A stretch of 64,000 nt of DNA from Serendipita indica DSM 11827 (Eukaryota; Basidiomycota; Agaricomycetes; Sebacinales; Serendipitaceae): NCBI GenBank assembly GCA_910890315.1, contig CAJVGD010000014.1:124001-188000 (forward strand), read 5' to 3'. Position 1 is the stretch's first letter; each line of letters starts with the position of its first letter. The position numbers and the translations under genes are program-made. The notes beneath the pieces were generated by a model. That model saw only the letters and a list, made by a program, of their open reading frames with translations, was not told where the DNA came from and made no database searches. Below are positions 1 to 10,771 of this stretch, piece by piece.

Positions 1-1861
1 GAGGCGTCACTCTGGCGACTTGGTGCAGCATTATTCGACACGATCCCGCTCGATGTACCTGGCGAGCTTGAGCCGACCAAAAAGCAATGGATTGCGGACC
101 TACGGAGAAAGATGAAGATTAGCGACTGGCTACAGGCTGCAGTCTCACCTGCCGTTGAACAAGTCATGCTCAATGGTTCCTCTTCGTCCATTACACGGGT
201 ATTTGCGCTCTTGACGGGCAATGATGTCGAACGTGCATGTCAAGTCGCCATGGACGCTGGCGATTTCCACCTCGCGACTCTTCTTTCGCAAGCGGGTGGT
301 GATCGCGCGTTTAGAGAGTCGATGGGCGCGCAATGGGATACGTGGGTGAAAGAGCAAACGGACGCGTTTATTGACGATGACTATCGAAAAGTATACGCCG
401 TCCTTTGTGGAATCGTGACGATCGGTCGGGCGTCCAAGAACCGGAATGACCCATTCGTGCGAGCGCAAGACATTGACATTGCCGAGGGGTTGGATTGGAA
501 ACAAGCTTTTGGACTCCATTTGTGGTATGGGATTGACCTGGCGGACCCACCTACGGCAGCGATTACCGAGTATGACCTCGCGCAATCGTCGAGCGATGTA
601 GCGGCGATGCGTGGAGAAATACCCGAGCTTGATACAGCCAAAGTTCAGGATCGAGAAGGCGGAGAGCTCGTTAACCCGCCTCCATGGTACCTCGTGAGCA
701 AGGCGGGCGAACGGTCCAAAATCGGACGCGAGGGCGACACGCTCCTGCATATGCTACGGCTGTTCGAAAATCCAGAGTATCCACTTTCGGTACTCCTCAA
801 TCCAAAATGCATTTCTCCACATGCGCTCGACTATCGATTGCCGTGGCAGCTGTTTGCTGTGCTGAGCGGAATGGTCGCTGGATGTCTCGGACCGGCGATC
901 CAGGAGGAGATTGTGCGGTTGAATGATTTGTTGTGTGTGGCGTATGCGATGCAGCTCGAGGACGACACGATGGTGGACCAAGCGATTTTCGTTGCGTTGC
1001 ACCTGAGTGATCCACAGAGGTATGGCTTTGTTTCTTGAATACAACTGCGTGGCTAATGTTGCTCCTAGTCGTGCAAGTGCGATTCGTGATCTCCTGATGC
1101 GCAACCCCGAATTTTTCGACGAAGAGGTTGTGCAGTCGTACGGTATCCCGGGAGAGTGGATCGCAGCTGCCAAGGTTGGTTCTATTTCCGGAGTTTCCAC
1201 ATGTTTCTCATATTATTTAGGGGGCGTACGAACGATACAAGGGCAACGCAGGTGCGGCGTGTACGTTCTATGTGCATGCTGGCGAGCAAAAGTTTGCATG
1301 CGACATTGTGATCTCGGACCTGGCTCCGGATTTGATCATTCGCGAAGAGTTTGTCGTGCTCAAACGGCTATTCGAGGTGTTTACACCAGAGCGTATCGAT
1401 GATTGGGCTGTACGAGGAAAGGTGAGTATCGAAAAATGGTCATGGAATTTCGCTAATCAATATGATAGTTGTTCCTGGATTACATCGACATGAAGCATTC
1501 AATTCCGACATTGGTGACAGCAATTGCAAGCCAGCCGCACGCGACCCCTACACCCGAGCAGCTCGTCAAGGCCGACCGAATCTTTGCGGCTGTCCCCAAC
1601 TTGTTACGGCTCTTACCGTCTGTACTCGGAGTTGTCTCTTCCTCGGGGTCGTCGGGACAGTCTGGACACAGCAAACGGCAACGGGCGGCATTGGATGAGA
1701 TGCAATCTGGGCTCGTGACGCTGGTGATGGGACTACAAAATGTGCTAGTGGGTCGTGCGCGCGTCAAGCTGGACCTGCGAGGGGTCGAGGCAGGCGCGCG
1801 GCTCAAGGCGGTGCAATCTGCTGCGTATGAGCGGTTTTGCCAGAGTGTGGATGTATTGTAG
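1..1861 (+). CDS. NUP145: Nucleoporin Nup145C/Nup96, C-terminal part (5' end outside window)
   Basis: This is the C-terminal part of the Nup96/Nup145C scaffold nucleoporin, a member of the Y (Nup84) complex of the nuclear pore. The frame is open from base 1, where EASLWRLGAALFD matches the family, so the start lies upstream. The family hallmark FALLTGNDVERACQVAMDAG, followed by HLATLLSQAGGD, is clear. I see three introns: 1020-1068, one near 1175-1220 and one near 1421-1468. All have GT-AG ends and restore the frame (SRASAIRDLLMRN, then GAYERYKGNAG, then VFLDYIDMKHS). The last exon ends at 1861. The fold is all-helical, as expected for this family. In fungi the full protein is usually made as a Nup98-Nup96 precursor that cleaves itself; that half is not in the window, so whether it is fused here cannot be seen. 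Confidence 0.9.
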
Positions 1862-2071
1862 AATAATTAATAGACTGAGTTGCTGCGGAGACCGGTATTC
1901 CGAGATTCGGAGATGGCGTCGGGGGATTTGTCAGGCAGAGAGCTTGCGTCAGTCTGCCGGCATCGACGATGCGGTCGTTGCCGATCAGCACCCTGGCCAG
2001 ACTTATAAAGTTGAGCCAGACTACGACGAGTTGTTTGTCAACATTTTCATCTACACTCGAATAATTCCCAT

Positions 2072-3711
2072 ATGGACCAAGTCCATCTTGTTGGTATTCC
2101 TTATATTCCCCTTCTTAAACCTGCTCATCATTGTCATAGCTCGTCGCTGTCCACGGTCTCTGGGGAGAACCCGTCCATGTCAGCGAACTGACCAGAATCA
2201 TCCGTGAGCGATTCCAAGATACAACAGACGAAACTGGCGCAAAACTCGTCATCCTCTGCGGAGAAACAAATGCAAACGACTCGACTTACGACGGCATCGA
2301 TTGGTGTGGCGAACGACTCGCAGACGAGGTCAGAATACCATCTCCGAGGTATCCAAAACTAACCCCTCCAATGCAGGTCCAGGCAAAGATTGACCAACTC
2401 GCGGCCGATGGCCAGGCCGTGACACGCTTTTCCGTCGTAGGTTACTCCCTCGGTGGTCTCGTATCGCGCTACCTCGTTGGTATACTCGAATCCCGCTCAT
2501 TCTTCGACACTGTCCGCCCCATCAATTTTACAACCTTTGCCACGCCGCACATTGGCCTCGTGCGCATGAACAACTTTTTCAGCAAACTCGGGTTCCGACT
2601 CGGTCCAAAGATGCTTTCGCGTACCGGACCACAGCTCTACGGATGTGATCAATGGAGTAGCAAAGACGGCAAGCCCCTCCTCGAAGCAATGGCAGAGGAA
2701 AAGGGCATCTTCTACAAGGCATTACAAAAGTTTGAACGAAGGAGTCTGTACGGGAGTGCATATGGCGATCGCACAGTCAGCTACCAAACAGCACTCATCG
2801 AAGCCGAGGATCCGTTCTGGCAGCACGAGACAAACGGCATGTCATTGTACGTCTTGCCTCCAATATCCCTTGTATAAATCATATGCTAATCTGCTTGACA
2901 TAGTGTTGTAGACGAGAAATATGCACCCATCGTCTCTTCGTACGAAATCCCGTCCAGACCACCCTCCCCACCTCCAGCCCCCGCTTTCGGTTCACCAGAG
3001 TATATCAAATCACTTGCCCCACGCATTCGACTCCCGCCATTCCTCCAACTCCGTTTCCCACTCAACCTCTTGCTCTATATGCTCATTCCCGTCCTCATCC
3101 CACTCGGCTTCACCGCGGCCTTTATCAAGGTATCGCTCGACTCGTCTTCTTCGCGTAAACGTCTCAAGTTGCTCGAAAGCGACGAAGAGACTTTGCAGAG
3201 ACGTTTGGTGAATGTGCTTCGGGGATTGGATAAAGAAATGGAAGATGCGATTGTGGATGCGCTCGAGGGTGCAAACGAGGTGGCCGTTGAGAATGTCGAC
3301 GAGCGAACGGGGATGCCACTTACGATGCCGGAGAATAGTCCGTCGATCACGACGGCACCATCGAGGCCAGAAGAGTTGGACGTGGATGGTCGACATGCCG
3401 TCTGTACCAGGCGCCACAAACGGGTTTCTGCAAAATCCTCGAGCTCTTCGCTCTCAAAGCACAGTGAAGAGAAAGTACACAAGGAGCACAAGGCTCCTCT
3501 ACCCTCAAACCCTCAGGAGCCACAACTCTCTGATCTTCAATACCGTCTCGTCCACTCGCTCAACGGCCTGCATTTCCACAAGTTTACGGCTCACTTCCCG
3601 GGCGTCTTTAGCTCGCACGCCGTCATCATTTCGCGCGACGTCCAACGGTTTGCGTTTCACAAGCAAGGCGAAGGTGTCCTGAGACATTGGGCGGACCATT
3701 TTATTCTATGA
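2072..3711 (+). CDS. ROG1-type putative serine lipase (DUF676)
   Basis: This is an alpha/beta-hydrolase of the DUF676/ROG1 family, lipases acting on glycerolipids. Four exons (2072-2089, 2140-2328, 2377-2846, 2904-3711) sum to 1485 nt and give 494 residues in one frame. The 18-nt first exon encodes MDQVHL and joins LVAVHGLWG, the oxyanion-hole strand. The nucleophile elbow GYSLGG lies at about residue 95, followed by FATPHIG. Exon 4 carries a hydrophobic stretch (LLLYMLIPVLIPLGFTAAF) that could be a membrane anchor, then an acidic and serine-rich region. The start was chosen because the ATG at 2072 is the only one that leads into the conserved strand through a good splice. The gene converges on ERG1, with about 200 bp between stops. 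The substrate cannot be read from the sequence. Confidence 0.85.
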
Positions 3712-3915
3712 TCCGGATCCATGGTTTGGTTATTTCCTGACCAGTGATTCCATGCCCATGTCACGAGCGTTTTTTTATATTAGATGCGGAACTCTCTATG
3801 TATTCTAGACTATGGGCTTCCACGATTGGTGTCCGAGTGTACATAACGATCTATCTTATTGATTCAATAACTCAATGGGACTGTGGATAATGTGTCCGAG
3901 ATGAGGAGGATTTGG

Positions 3916-5939
3916 TTACCACCACTTGATCTCGGTCCACATCAGTGGTCCGAATACGACGCACGCCGTCCAGAACTAGAGGTAGGGTCAGGTTGGCGAC
4001 GACAAAGAGGATAGAGTGGGCACTCACCACTGCAAAAGAACGGAAGAAGAGTATGGGCCATTGTAGCACGCTTGGTCTCGCCATCTTGACGACTGTCCTA
4101 TGCGCCAGCTTCGAGTCTCCATTCGATTGTCCGTTGGTACCGTTGGCATGTCGCTTCTCAAGTCCATTTGCATACGCGTTCGTATGTCCATTTGAATGCC
4201 CGTTTGCGTGACCATTTGCATGTCCATTTGCATGAGCTGTATGCCCCTCTGAATCTTCGTCGGCGAGCACCGGTCGCTCGTGCATGAACATGACCCAGAG
4301 CGAGTAAAACGCCACGGTGAAAAAGTGGCGGAACAAGAGGAACGGTCGAGGCGCAATACTATCCTCTGTGTAAGTACATCGAACATGAACAAAAGTGAAA
4401 GACGTACCCGCCAAGCAACGTAACTGGTCCATTCGTGCACTCGCCTCCAAGCCCGAGGTACTTGAAACATCCAGTTTGGAGTGTTTCGAGATTTGACGCT
4501 AAACCAAGGTAAGCTCAAGTGACGAGGAATGTATCGAGCACATACAGCTACCGCCAAACAAGTCGTACAACGCGACGGAAAGAATGTTGATCGTCGACGC
4601 GTATCCTCTCCGAGTCCACCACCATCGGTCGAAAATGTCATCCATGACGCCCCAATCACCCAACGTCCACTCTTCGTCATGCTCCGACACGACGTCCAGT
4701 GATACTTCTGTTTCTTCTATTTTGACTCCATTACTCGATGTAACTTCTTTATCAGACGAGTCCCCAAAGAGCTGCTTTTCAGCGAGAATCAACTCGCTCG
4801 CAAGCGTCACGACGTCGCCAAAGGCAACGGTCATCCCTCCGCCTGTGAGAGGGTGTCGTTGATTCCATGCATCACCAAGCAAGAGTGCACCCTCTCGCAT
4901 TCTCCCTCCACCCTGCGGCGGCGCCGGGAAAAACGGATTGGCGACACCCTTTAGATCCAAACGACCCGCTCGCTTCTCGTCATTGTCCGCTTCGTCGACT
5001 AGTGTCTGCAATCCACGACGGAGATCTTCTGTGGGTAGATTTGGGAGGAGAACGTTGCGGATGTACGATTGTACGTCGCGCTTATAAGGCGAATCGTGTG
5101 GAATATCAATGAGGATGCGTGTGTCGTTTGTCCCGACTTGGTAGAGCAGAATCGGACCCGCAGAATTGGGAATGAGGATCACACAGCCGTGTTCGTACAA
5201 TGGCAAAATGTACTTTTTGTCCGGCGGATTGGGTAAAATGAGACCGAAGAACGTCCCGAGCGTCTTGAGTCTCTAGATTTCGTGTTATTTGCGTTGTCCC
5301 CTCTGACGAAGACGATGGTGAAGGGAGGTACAGAGCACGTCGAAACGCCGACGACCCCGTTGCGAAAATGGTCAATTTCGCAAGGTACACCTGCTCCTCT
5401 GCATTTGGATCCGACGAAGATTTGACGCGTACTCCGAGTACTCGTCCCGTATGCGGACAGTAGACTACACCTTCCGACTTGACGGTCCCCTCGAGTAACG
5501 TAACACCCTCTGCACGCGATGCATGCTGTCGTAGCGAATGTACAAACTCGCCATGATGAAACGAGCGACCGGCTTCGCCTGGAGGGTACGGAATATGCAC
5601 CTTTTCAAACTCTGTCTTGCCTTCCTTTGTCGTAGAAGAAGAGGGCTTGGGCCGTAAGATGCAATACCCCAACGTCCGAATTGCATCAATCCCTTCCAAC
5701 GCGCCTTTGAGTCCCATCTTTTCGAGTGCGTGTACGCCTCCGGGCTGCAAAAACTCGCCGACGATGCGGTTTGGTTTGGCGAGCTTGGAGTCGATGAGCA
5801 AGATACGAAGTGGTTTTGTCCGCTGGTTTTCTTTGGATAGCGTTTGGCGGAGGCGTGACGAGGCGGAGAGTGCATAGGCCATTGCGGGGCCAGCAATACC
5901 CGCGCCAACAATGACAACGTCGTATTTGGTCGATTTCAT
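3916..5939 (-). CDS. ERG1: Squalene epoxidase (squalene monooxygenase)
   Basis: This FAD-dependent enzyme converts squalene to 2,3-oxidosqualene in ergosterol synthesis at the endoplasmic reticulum and is the target of allylamine antifungals. Five exons (5939-5332, 5272-4552, 4498-4408, 4359-4028, 3975-3916) total 1812 nt, giving 603 residues with all phases consistent. Visible motifs are the dinucleotide fold VVIVGAGIAGPA near residue 10, GEFLQPGG near 60, and the signature LLLGDAWNQRHPLTGGGMTV in exon 2. The C-terminus ends FWTACVVFGPLMWTEIKWW, a hydrophobic family-typical tail recovered only by splicing out 3976-4027. An odd feature is a histidine-asparagine-glycine repeat (HANGHANGHANGHSNG and on) inserted in exon 4, about 40 residues long. 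The TAA stop is at 3916-3918. Confidence 0.93.
4150..4247 (-). repeat. In-frame 12-nt repeat coding HANG units inside ERG1
   Basis: This is a degenerate 12-bp tandem repeat. Read on the minus strand it codes His-Ala-Asn-Gly units (HANG, HANG, HANG, HSNG, HTNAYANG, then HANG, TNG and QSNG further on). It lies between the hydrophobic segments of the C-terminal part of squalene epoxidase. The frame is kept, so it lengthens a loop rather than breaking the gene. Confidence 0.8.
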
Positions 5940-6273
5940 AGTGTAGACTCTGTAAATGAGCAGTCAGACTGCGTTTTCCGTACTCCGTACAGAAATAGAC
6001 ATACGGACGAGGGACGGAAACCACAAGAAAAGGACGAAAAGCGCTCCTGACGAGTCTCGTCGAGCTATAAGACACTGCAGAAAGTGGCGAGAATGTGGAC
6101 GAGACCAAGGCTAGGCTCGCACAAATTTTGGGCAGCGTCGTACGAGAGCCGCCGCCAATGCGCAGAATCACGATCCAGAGCCAGACTCACAGCCAAAATC
6201 ACGTCCAGAATAATAAATCCATTCAGATCGAGAGAGCATTATAAAGTACACGGATCGATACAACTAAAAACAA
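5940..6273. other. Intergenic: ERG1 promoter side and 3' end of transcription-factor gene
   Basis: This 334 bp gap separates the ERG1 start (5939, minus) from the stop of the minus-strand transcription-factor gene (6274). It must hold the ERG1 promoter and the 3' end of the upstream gene. I saw no convincing sterol-regulatory element or RNA gene by eye. Confidence 0.5.
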
Positions 6274-9200
6274 TTACGACGACGACGACGCATTCAGAGA
6301 CGAAAAGCCCATGGGCGAGTAGACCGACGGGTTGGAAGTAGCCGGGTTTTGCGAGTTGCCATCCGCCGAATACAGCATCCCAAAGTCGAATGGCGCCTCA
6401 TAGTTGGTATTACTGAGCAGAGCAAGAATATCGTCTGGCGAGGTTTCCCCCATTAGGTCCGTCCCATTCATCGATGCATACGTACTCGTTGGGGTCTCGC
6501 CCAAGCCATTCACAGACGACACGGACGGCGTCATTCCAATCGTAGAAGGCGGCGGCGGTGGGTTGATCAACGCCTCGTACGCGTCAAAGGCAGCCGCAGG
6601 GTTCAAATAGCCTGGTTGCAACTGTGGAGAGCTCGTGCTTGTTGAAAGCGCACTGGGAGCTACCCCGTTTGAAGGTTGTACGACTTCGTTCCCATGTACA
6701 CCTCCCTCATGATGGTTCCCAAAGGTCGACGGCGAGCCAGAGTCCGAGGGCGACGTTCCCGATCCAGCGACAGACGTCGTCTTCTTCCGAATAGGCCTCA
6801 ACCATGCCCGTCTCGCAGCAGGGTTCTGTGTATTGGCGATAAACGGCGGAGCGTTCAACGGAACATTGGAAACTGTCGCACATCAACCTTACTTTCGCAG
6901 TATGTAGGGTGTATACGTACTCCGACAAAACTCTTCGATCAGATCAGCACTGCGGAGTCCGCATAGATATCGCACGCTAAACCTCCTGAGCAGCACGACG
7001 CAACTCCTCAAAGCCTCGAGACCAGGCTCAACAAGCTGTTGCTGGATGAACGGAGAGGACGTCCTGCAATTCAAGAGGACAGCCACGAGCGTGCGTCCAG
7101 CTTGATTGAGCTGATGAATGGCGCCAACACCAAAAAAGCCCATGAGCGCGTGCGTCGCCATCTGGAGTTGCGAATGAATCAAATTGACCGCCGACTGGTA
7201 ACACGCAATCATCTCGTGTACCTCGGTCTACAGATTGTCAGCACCAGACACCCACACGAAACAAGACCTGCCTCTTCGTCTGCACCATTGAACAGGGCCA
7301 CGGTAAGTCGTTGACGATGAATGAGCATCCTCACCCACTGCTCCAGACAATGCAACCGGTGCTTTTGCGTTGTCTGAATCACATCGTCATCAATGGGATT
7401 CTGCGTCCCATCTGCCGTATACAACCACGGCGAAGGCACCATGCTCATCGCTTCATCTAATAGCGCCTCTTCCTCTTGCATAAGTTGATTCCTCCTAAAC
7501 CCAACCAACGTCGTCGAAGCCATGGTCAAAAACGACGACGCCGACACGGGGTTGAGTGGAGGCGGACCGTCGAGGACGGCTTCGAGGACGACAATGTACC
7601 GAATCGCCGCGACAAACGCCGCTAAACGAGGTGCGACTTCACCCTTGGGCGATCCATTCTGAATTGCTGTCATTTCATCGTCGAGCAATGTCGGCTCTGG
7701 AACGTCGCAGTCGCGCAAACGAATGAGCGGGGGGCGTCCAAACGCGGCACCAACTTGTTTGTCCCACATGTACACCGCCCAAAACGTCCTCTTACGAATC
7801 TCCGTCTCGATTTGGTCGAAACAGTCGTATGCTTCAGACGAACGGTGCAAACCTGCGTCAATGGACAGCGTGACTGCTTCGGAAAGGAGCGAAAACCCCT
7901 TGGAGAGTCGTCCGAGTCCTACTGCATAGACTGCAGCGACGAGAACGGCTTGGACGGTGTAGAGCGTCGGACGATCCGCAGCTGGCAATGCACGGAGTTT
8001 GTTGAACAAGCCGAACCAATGCGTTCCGCTCGAAAAAGGATCATTGGCGTCCTCGCGAACACGCTTGTCATCGACATGGCGAGACGCGAGGCAGCACACT
8101 GCCGTGACAAACGAGACGAAACCGGGTTCGCCCCATTTTGTCGGATTGCTATAGTCGTGCAAAAAGGTAGGGATGTGCAAGAACGGCATGAGGTAAAACG
8201 TTGTCGACAAGTAGGACTGGACGAGTCCATCCATCAGATCTGGGGGGATAGAGGCCGTCACCGTCTTCCACAGCGTCTCTGGGTTGATCGTCACACGCCG
8301 TTTGAGAGGCGATCTGGGAAGTAGTTTGGTGCCGCAGTCATGGAACCATCTGGTGCCTTTTGTTCGGAAAAGTTTGCCTTGGTAGCTGTAGCGTCTCCGG
8401 ATTGGGCCGGCAAACTGCGTTCGACGAGCGAGTCGAGGAGTGGCAGCCCAGACGATGCACCTTGCCAGCGCGTAAAGCCCTCGTCGTCCCAGTAGAGATA
8501 GGTGGGGGACAGCGTGACGTTGGCCATGTTGGTGGTGATATTGTCCGTCGCTGATGGTGGAGGGACGAAATGGGTCGCTGGATTTGTGAGCTTTGAAGTC
8601 GAAAAGCCCGGGGGTAATACGCCCATAGTAGGAAACGGTGCAATAGCCGGAAATGAGACGGACGAACGCTCGCTTGTCGCTGACGGAGGCGGCTGGTCGG
8701 ATTTCTGCGTCGTCTGAAAGATATTCGCCGGCATGGACTGAATCAGGGCCTCGAGCTGGGCCATACGTTCCTCGAGGGTACTTGTGCGCCTAATGAAGAA
8801 TTGAATCATGTTAGATCAAATACGCATCAACCATACGACCGGGGCCATATAGATGCCACAATCACATGCAGGCGTTACTCTATTTCTCCAAGGGTCTAGA
8901 GTCGAGTTTCTGGGGTTACTCCTTGAGAGGACTCCCCATGCGACTGGAACATGCGAGAAATGCGGGGAGAGATTATGGCTCTCGATGGGGACGTTGACCG
9001 GCGGCGGCGCTAGAGTCTCAATTGTTCGTGCGACCCCCTAAAAGCCACCGCGGGAAAAGTTGATGAATACAGACTAGGAGAAGCCAATCATGTGCGACAG
9101 GCGATATTTCGTGTTGGCCAAGTGCCCGGTGCAGCGACGGCAGACGACGAGAATGGAAGAGGACGCTCACCTCGATTTATGTGGATGAGATTTCTTTCCA

Positions 9201-9501
9201 GGTTCTTCAAATGTACACGGAGAACCTGCTGCAACGCAGCTCGAGCACGGGGTCGACTCTTCGCACCGAATTCGACGGCGTCTACACAGCGCATTGGTGA
9301 GTTTTAGATGGAATATAAAATAAAATGGTTACCTGCACCGATCGCATGCTCTTTTGTGCAAAATTAATGTCAGCGGGCCCAGCATTTGCACCCAAAAGAT
9401 GAGGTAGAATACCTGTTGAGCTTGAAGCGACGATCCTTGAGCATCTGCGTCTGAGATGCTTCATGTCGCTCATGTTGGTCCTCGCTTGGAACAGCGGGCA
9501 T
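6274..9501 (-). CDS. Zn2Cys6 fungal-specific transcription factor
   Basis: This is a Gal4-type regulator with an N-terminal binuclear zinc cluster and a central Fungal_trans domain. The zinc cluster is split across three exons: 9501-9413 (starts MPAVPSED), an 18-nt exon 9350-9333, and 9281-9171. Together they read ACDRCRRRRIRCEE with the later cysteines in TPCSSC and GSPC. A long intron (9170-8790) joins to a short coiled linker (RRTSTLEERMAQLEALI). The Fungal_trans region follows from about 8294, including FWAVYMWDKQVGAAFGRPP and a C-terminal VHEMIACYQSAVNLIHSQL block. A disordered Ser/Gly/Pro-rich tail ends at 6274. Two junctions (about 8300-8450 and about 7220-7290) do not close in frame with canonical splices I could identify, so unseen introns or base errors are possible. 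Target genes are not predictable from the sequence. Confidence 0.8.
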
Positions 9502-10045
9502 TGTTCTGGTTAGCAAGTGGCGAGGTCAAGAGGTGCAGAGCTGAGGCTGGGATGACCACGCCCAGTAGACGACAAGTAACACGACGAGTATTGCGTAATC
9601 AATCTATAATTCGTGGTGGAATACATTGAAGGTTGATAATCGACACTCTTTCGGGAACCCCCCTCCAAAGTTGTATGTCCGTCTCAGTTTGTCCATGTCG
9701 CGCCATTGAGCGCCCAAATAGTTTCTATGACACTCTATAATGCCATGTGGTTTCATCTCACCCTCAGGCGTCTCCTCCGGCATACCAGTGGCCGGAGGCA
9801 CGCTTATACGCACTCAGCTGCGGATGCAATCGTGGTAATTGTTGCTGTGAATTACATTAACAATGACTCGTATATATACCACCTGGTCTATTGTCCTGGC
9901 GACAGTAATCTCTTACTACTTTCCCATCGGCTTTGATCGCCGACTGCTTGTCGGTTCGTTGAACCGTCCGTCTGGAGCTATCGTAATCGCACGGTAGGAT
10001 TATTTATTGTTCTTAATAAATACTTATACGACTTACTTTCAAGCA
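9502..10045. other. Intergenic, about 540 bp
   Basis: This lies upstream of the minus-strand transcription factor and runs to the tRNA gene. It should include the factor's promoter. Only short open frames without recognisable domains occur, and I see no repeat or RNA gene in it. Confidence 0.5.
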
Positions 10046-10124
10046 GCGTTTGTGGTTCAGTGGTAGAATGGGTCGTTGCCAGTAGAGTATCGACTCGACC
10101 GGGGTTCAATTCCCCGCGAACGCA
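10046..10124 (+). tRNA. tRNA-Gly (GCC) with a short intron
   Basis: The cloverleaf is complete. The acceptor arm pairs GCGTTTG with CGAACGC, with discriminator A. The D arm is GTTC-loop-GAAT, the anticodon stem pairs GGTCG with CGACT, and the T arm is CGGGG-TTCAATT-CCCCG. The anticodon loop reads TTGCCA, then an extra 8 nt (GTAGAGTA), then T. This gives anticodon GCC with an intron after position 37, the usual place for nuclear tRNA introns. The spliced length is 71 nt, normal for tRNA-Gly. A T-run starting at 10128 (TTTTTT) fits a Pol III terminator. Confidence 0.92.
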
Positions 10125-10771
10125 TTCTTTTTTATGGTTTTATTCTTTGGTGGGCTTTTCTCGCGGGAACCCTGCGTTCCCAGGGTCCCCCCCGTGCTCC
10201 GGCAGCCACCGGCCTCAGCCGCGCCGCATTCGAGGTTAGAACAAGATTTATTTTCATTACGAGACAGATGATATGGAGCAGCTTATCAGAGACCCCACTA
10301 TTGCTTAGCAGGCAGCCTATGCTCCAAGCATCACAAAGATCGATGAAATACTAAACATAGATATCTTAGGACTCAATTCAAGAGGGCTCATACAGGCCCT
10401 GAGGGTTCGAGTTGCTGCAAATGCAACTTTGTTCTGCATCTTCGGGTTTCGTCACCACCACTTCGTCGACTTTTACTCTGCTCCAGCTAGGAGTGCCTAG
10501 ACAGAAATACGCTACAAGAGAACGACTTGGGAGACGGTGGGCATGAGGGGAATTTAGATCGTCGAATCGGTCTTGACCGAACTCTTTATTGTCAAGCTGC
10601 AAATAGATTATCGATCCCAAGTTAGTGACACTAATCTAGCGCCTGTCTTTTCATGAGGTAGTCAAGGCCGAGTAATTAACGCACCCCATCAGGCCTTATC
10701 AGTGATTTAATCGATAGGTTCTTAGAATAAAGTCGCAGCTTACGTATGCTCCTCTCAGACGTTGACCTGCA
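10125..10771. other. Intergenic, about 650 bp
   Basis: This lies between the tRNA and the NACHT-WD40 start and includes the tRNA Pol III T-run at its left end. A GC-rich palindromic patch (GGGAACCCTGCGTTCCCAGG) lies near 10164-10184. No gene is recognised; an 80-codon minus-strand open frame at 10378-10620 has no recognisable features. Confidence 0.45.

Noticed and set aside
145-750. 201-codon minus-strand frame opposite the nucleoporin
   Set aside because: It lies wholly antisense to a strongly conserved Nup96 exon and has no family features.
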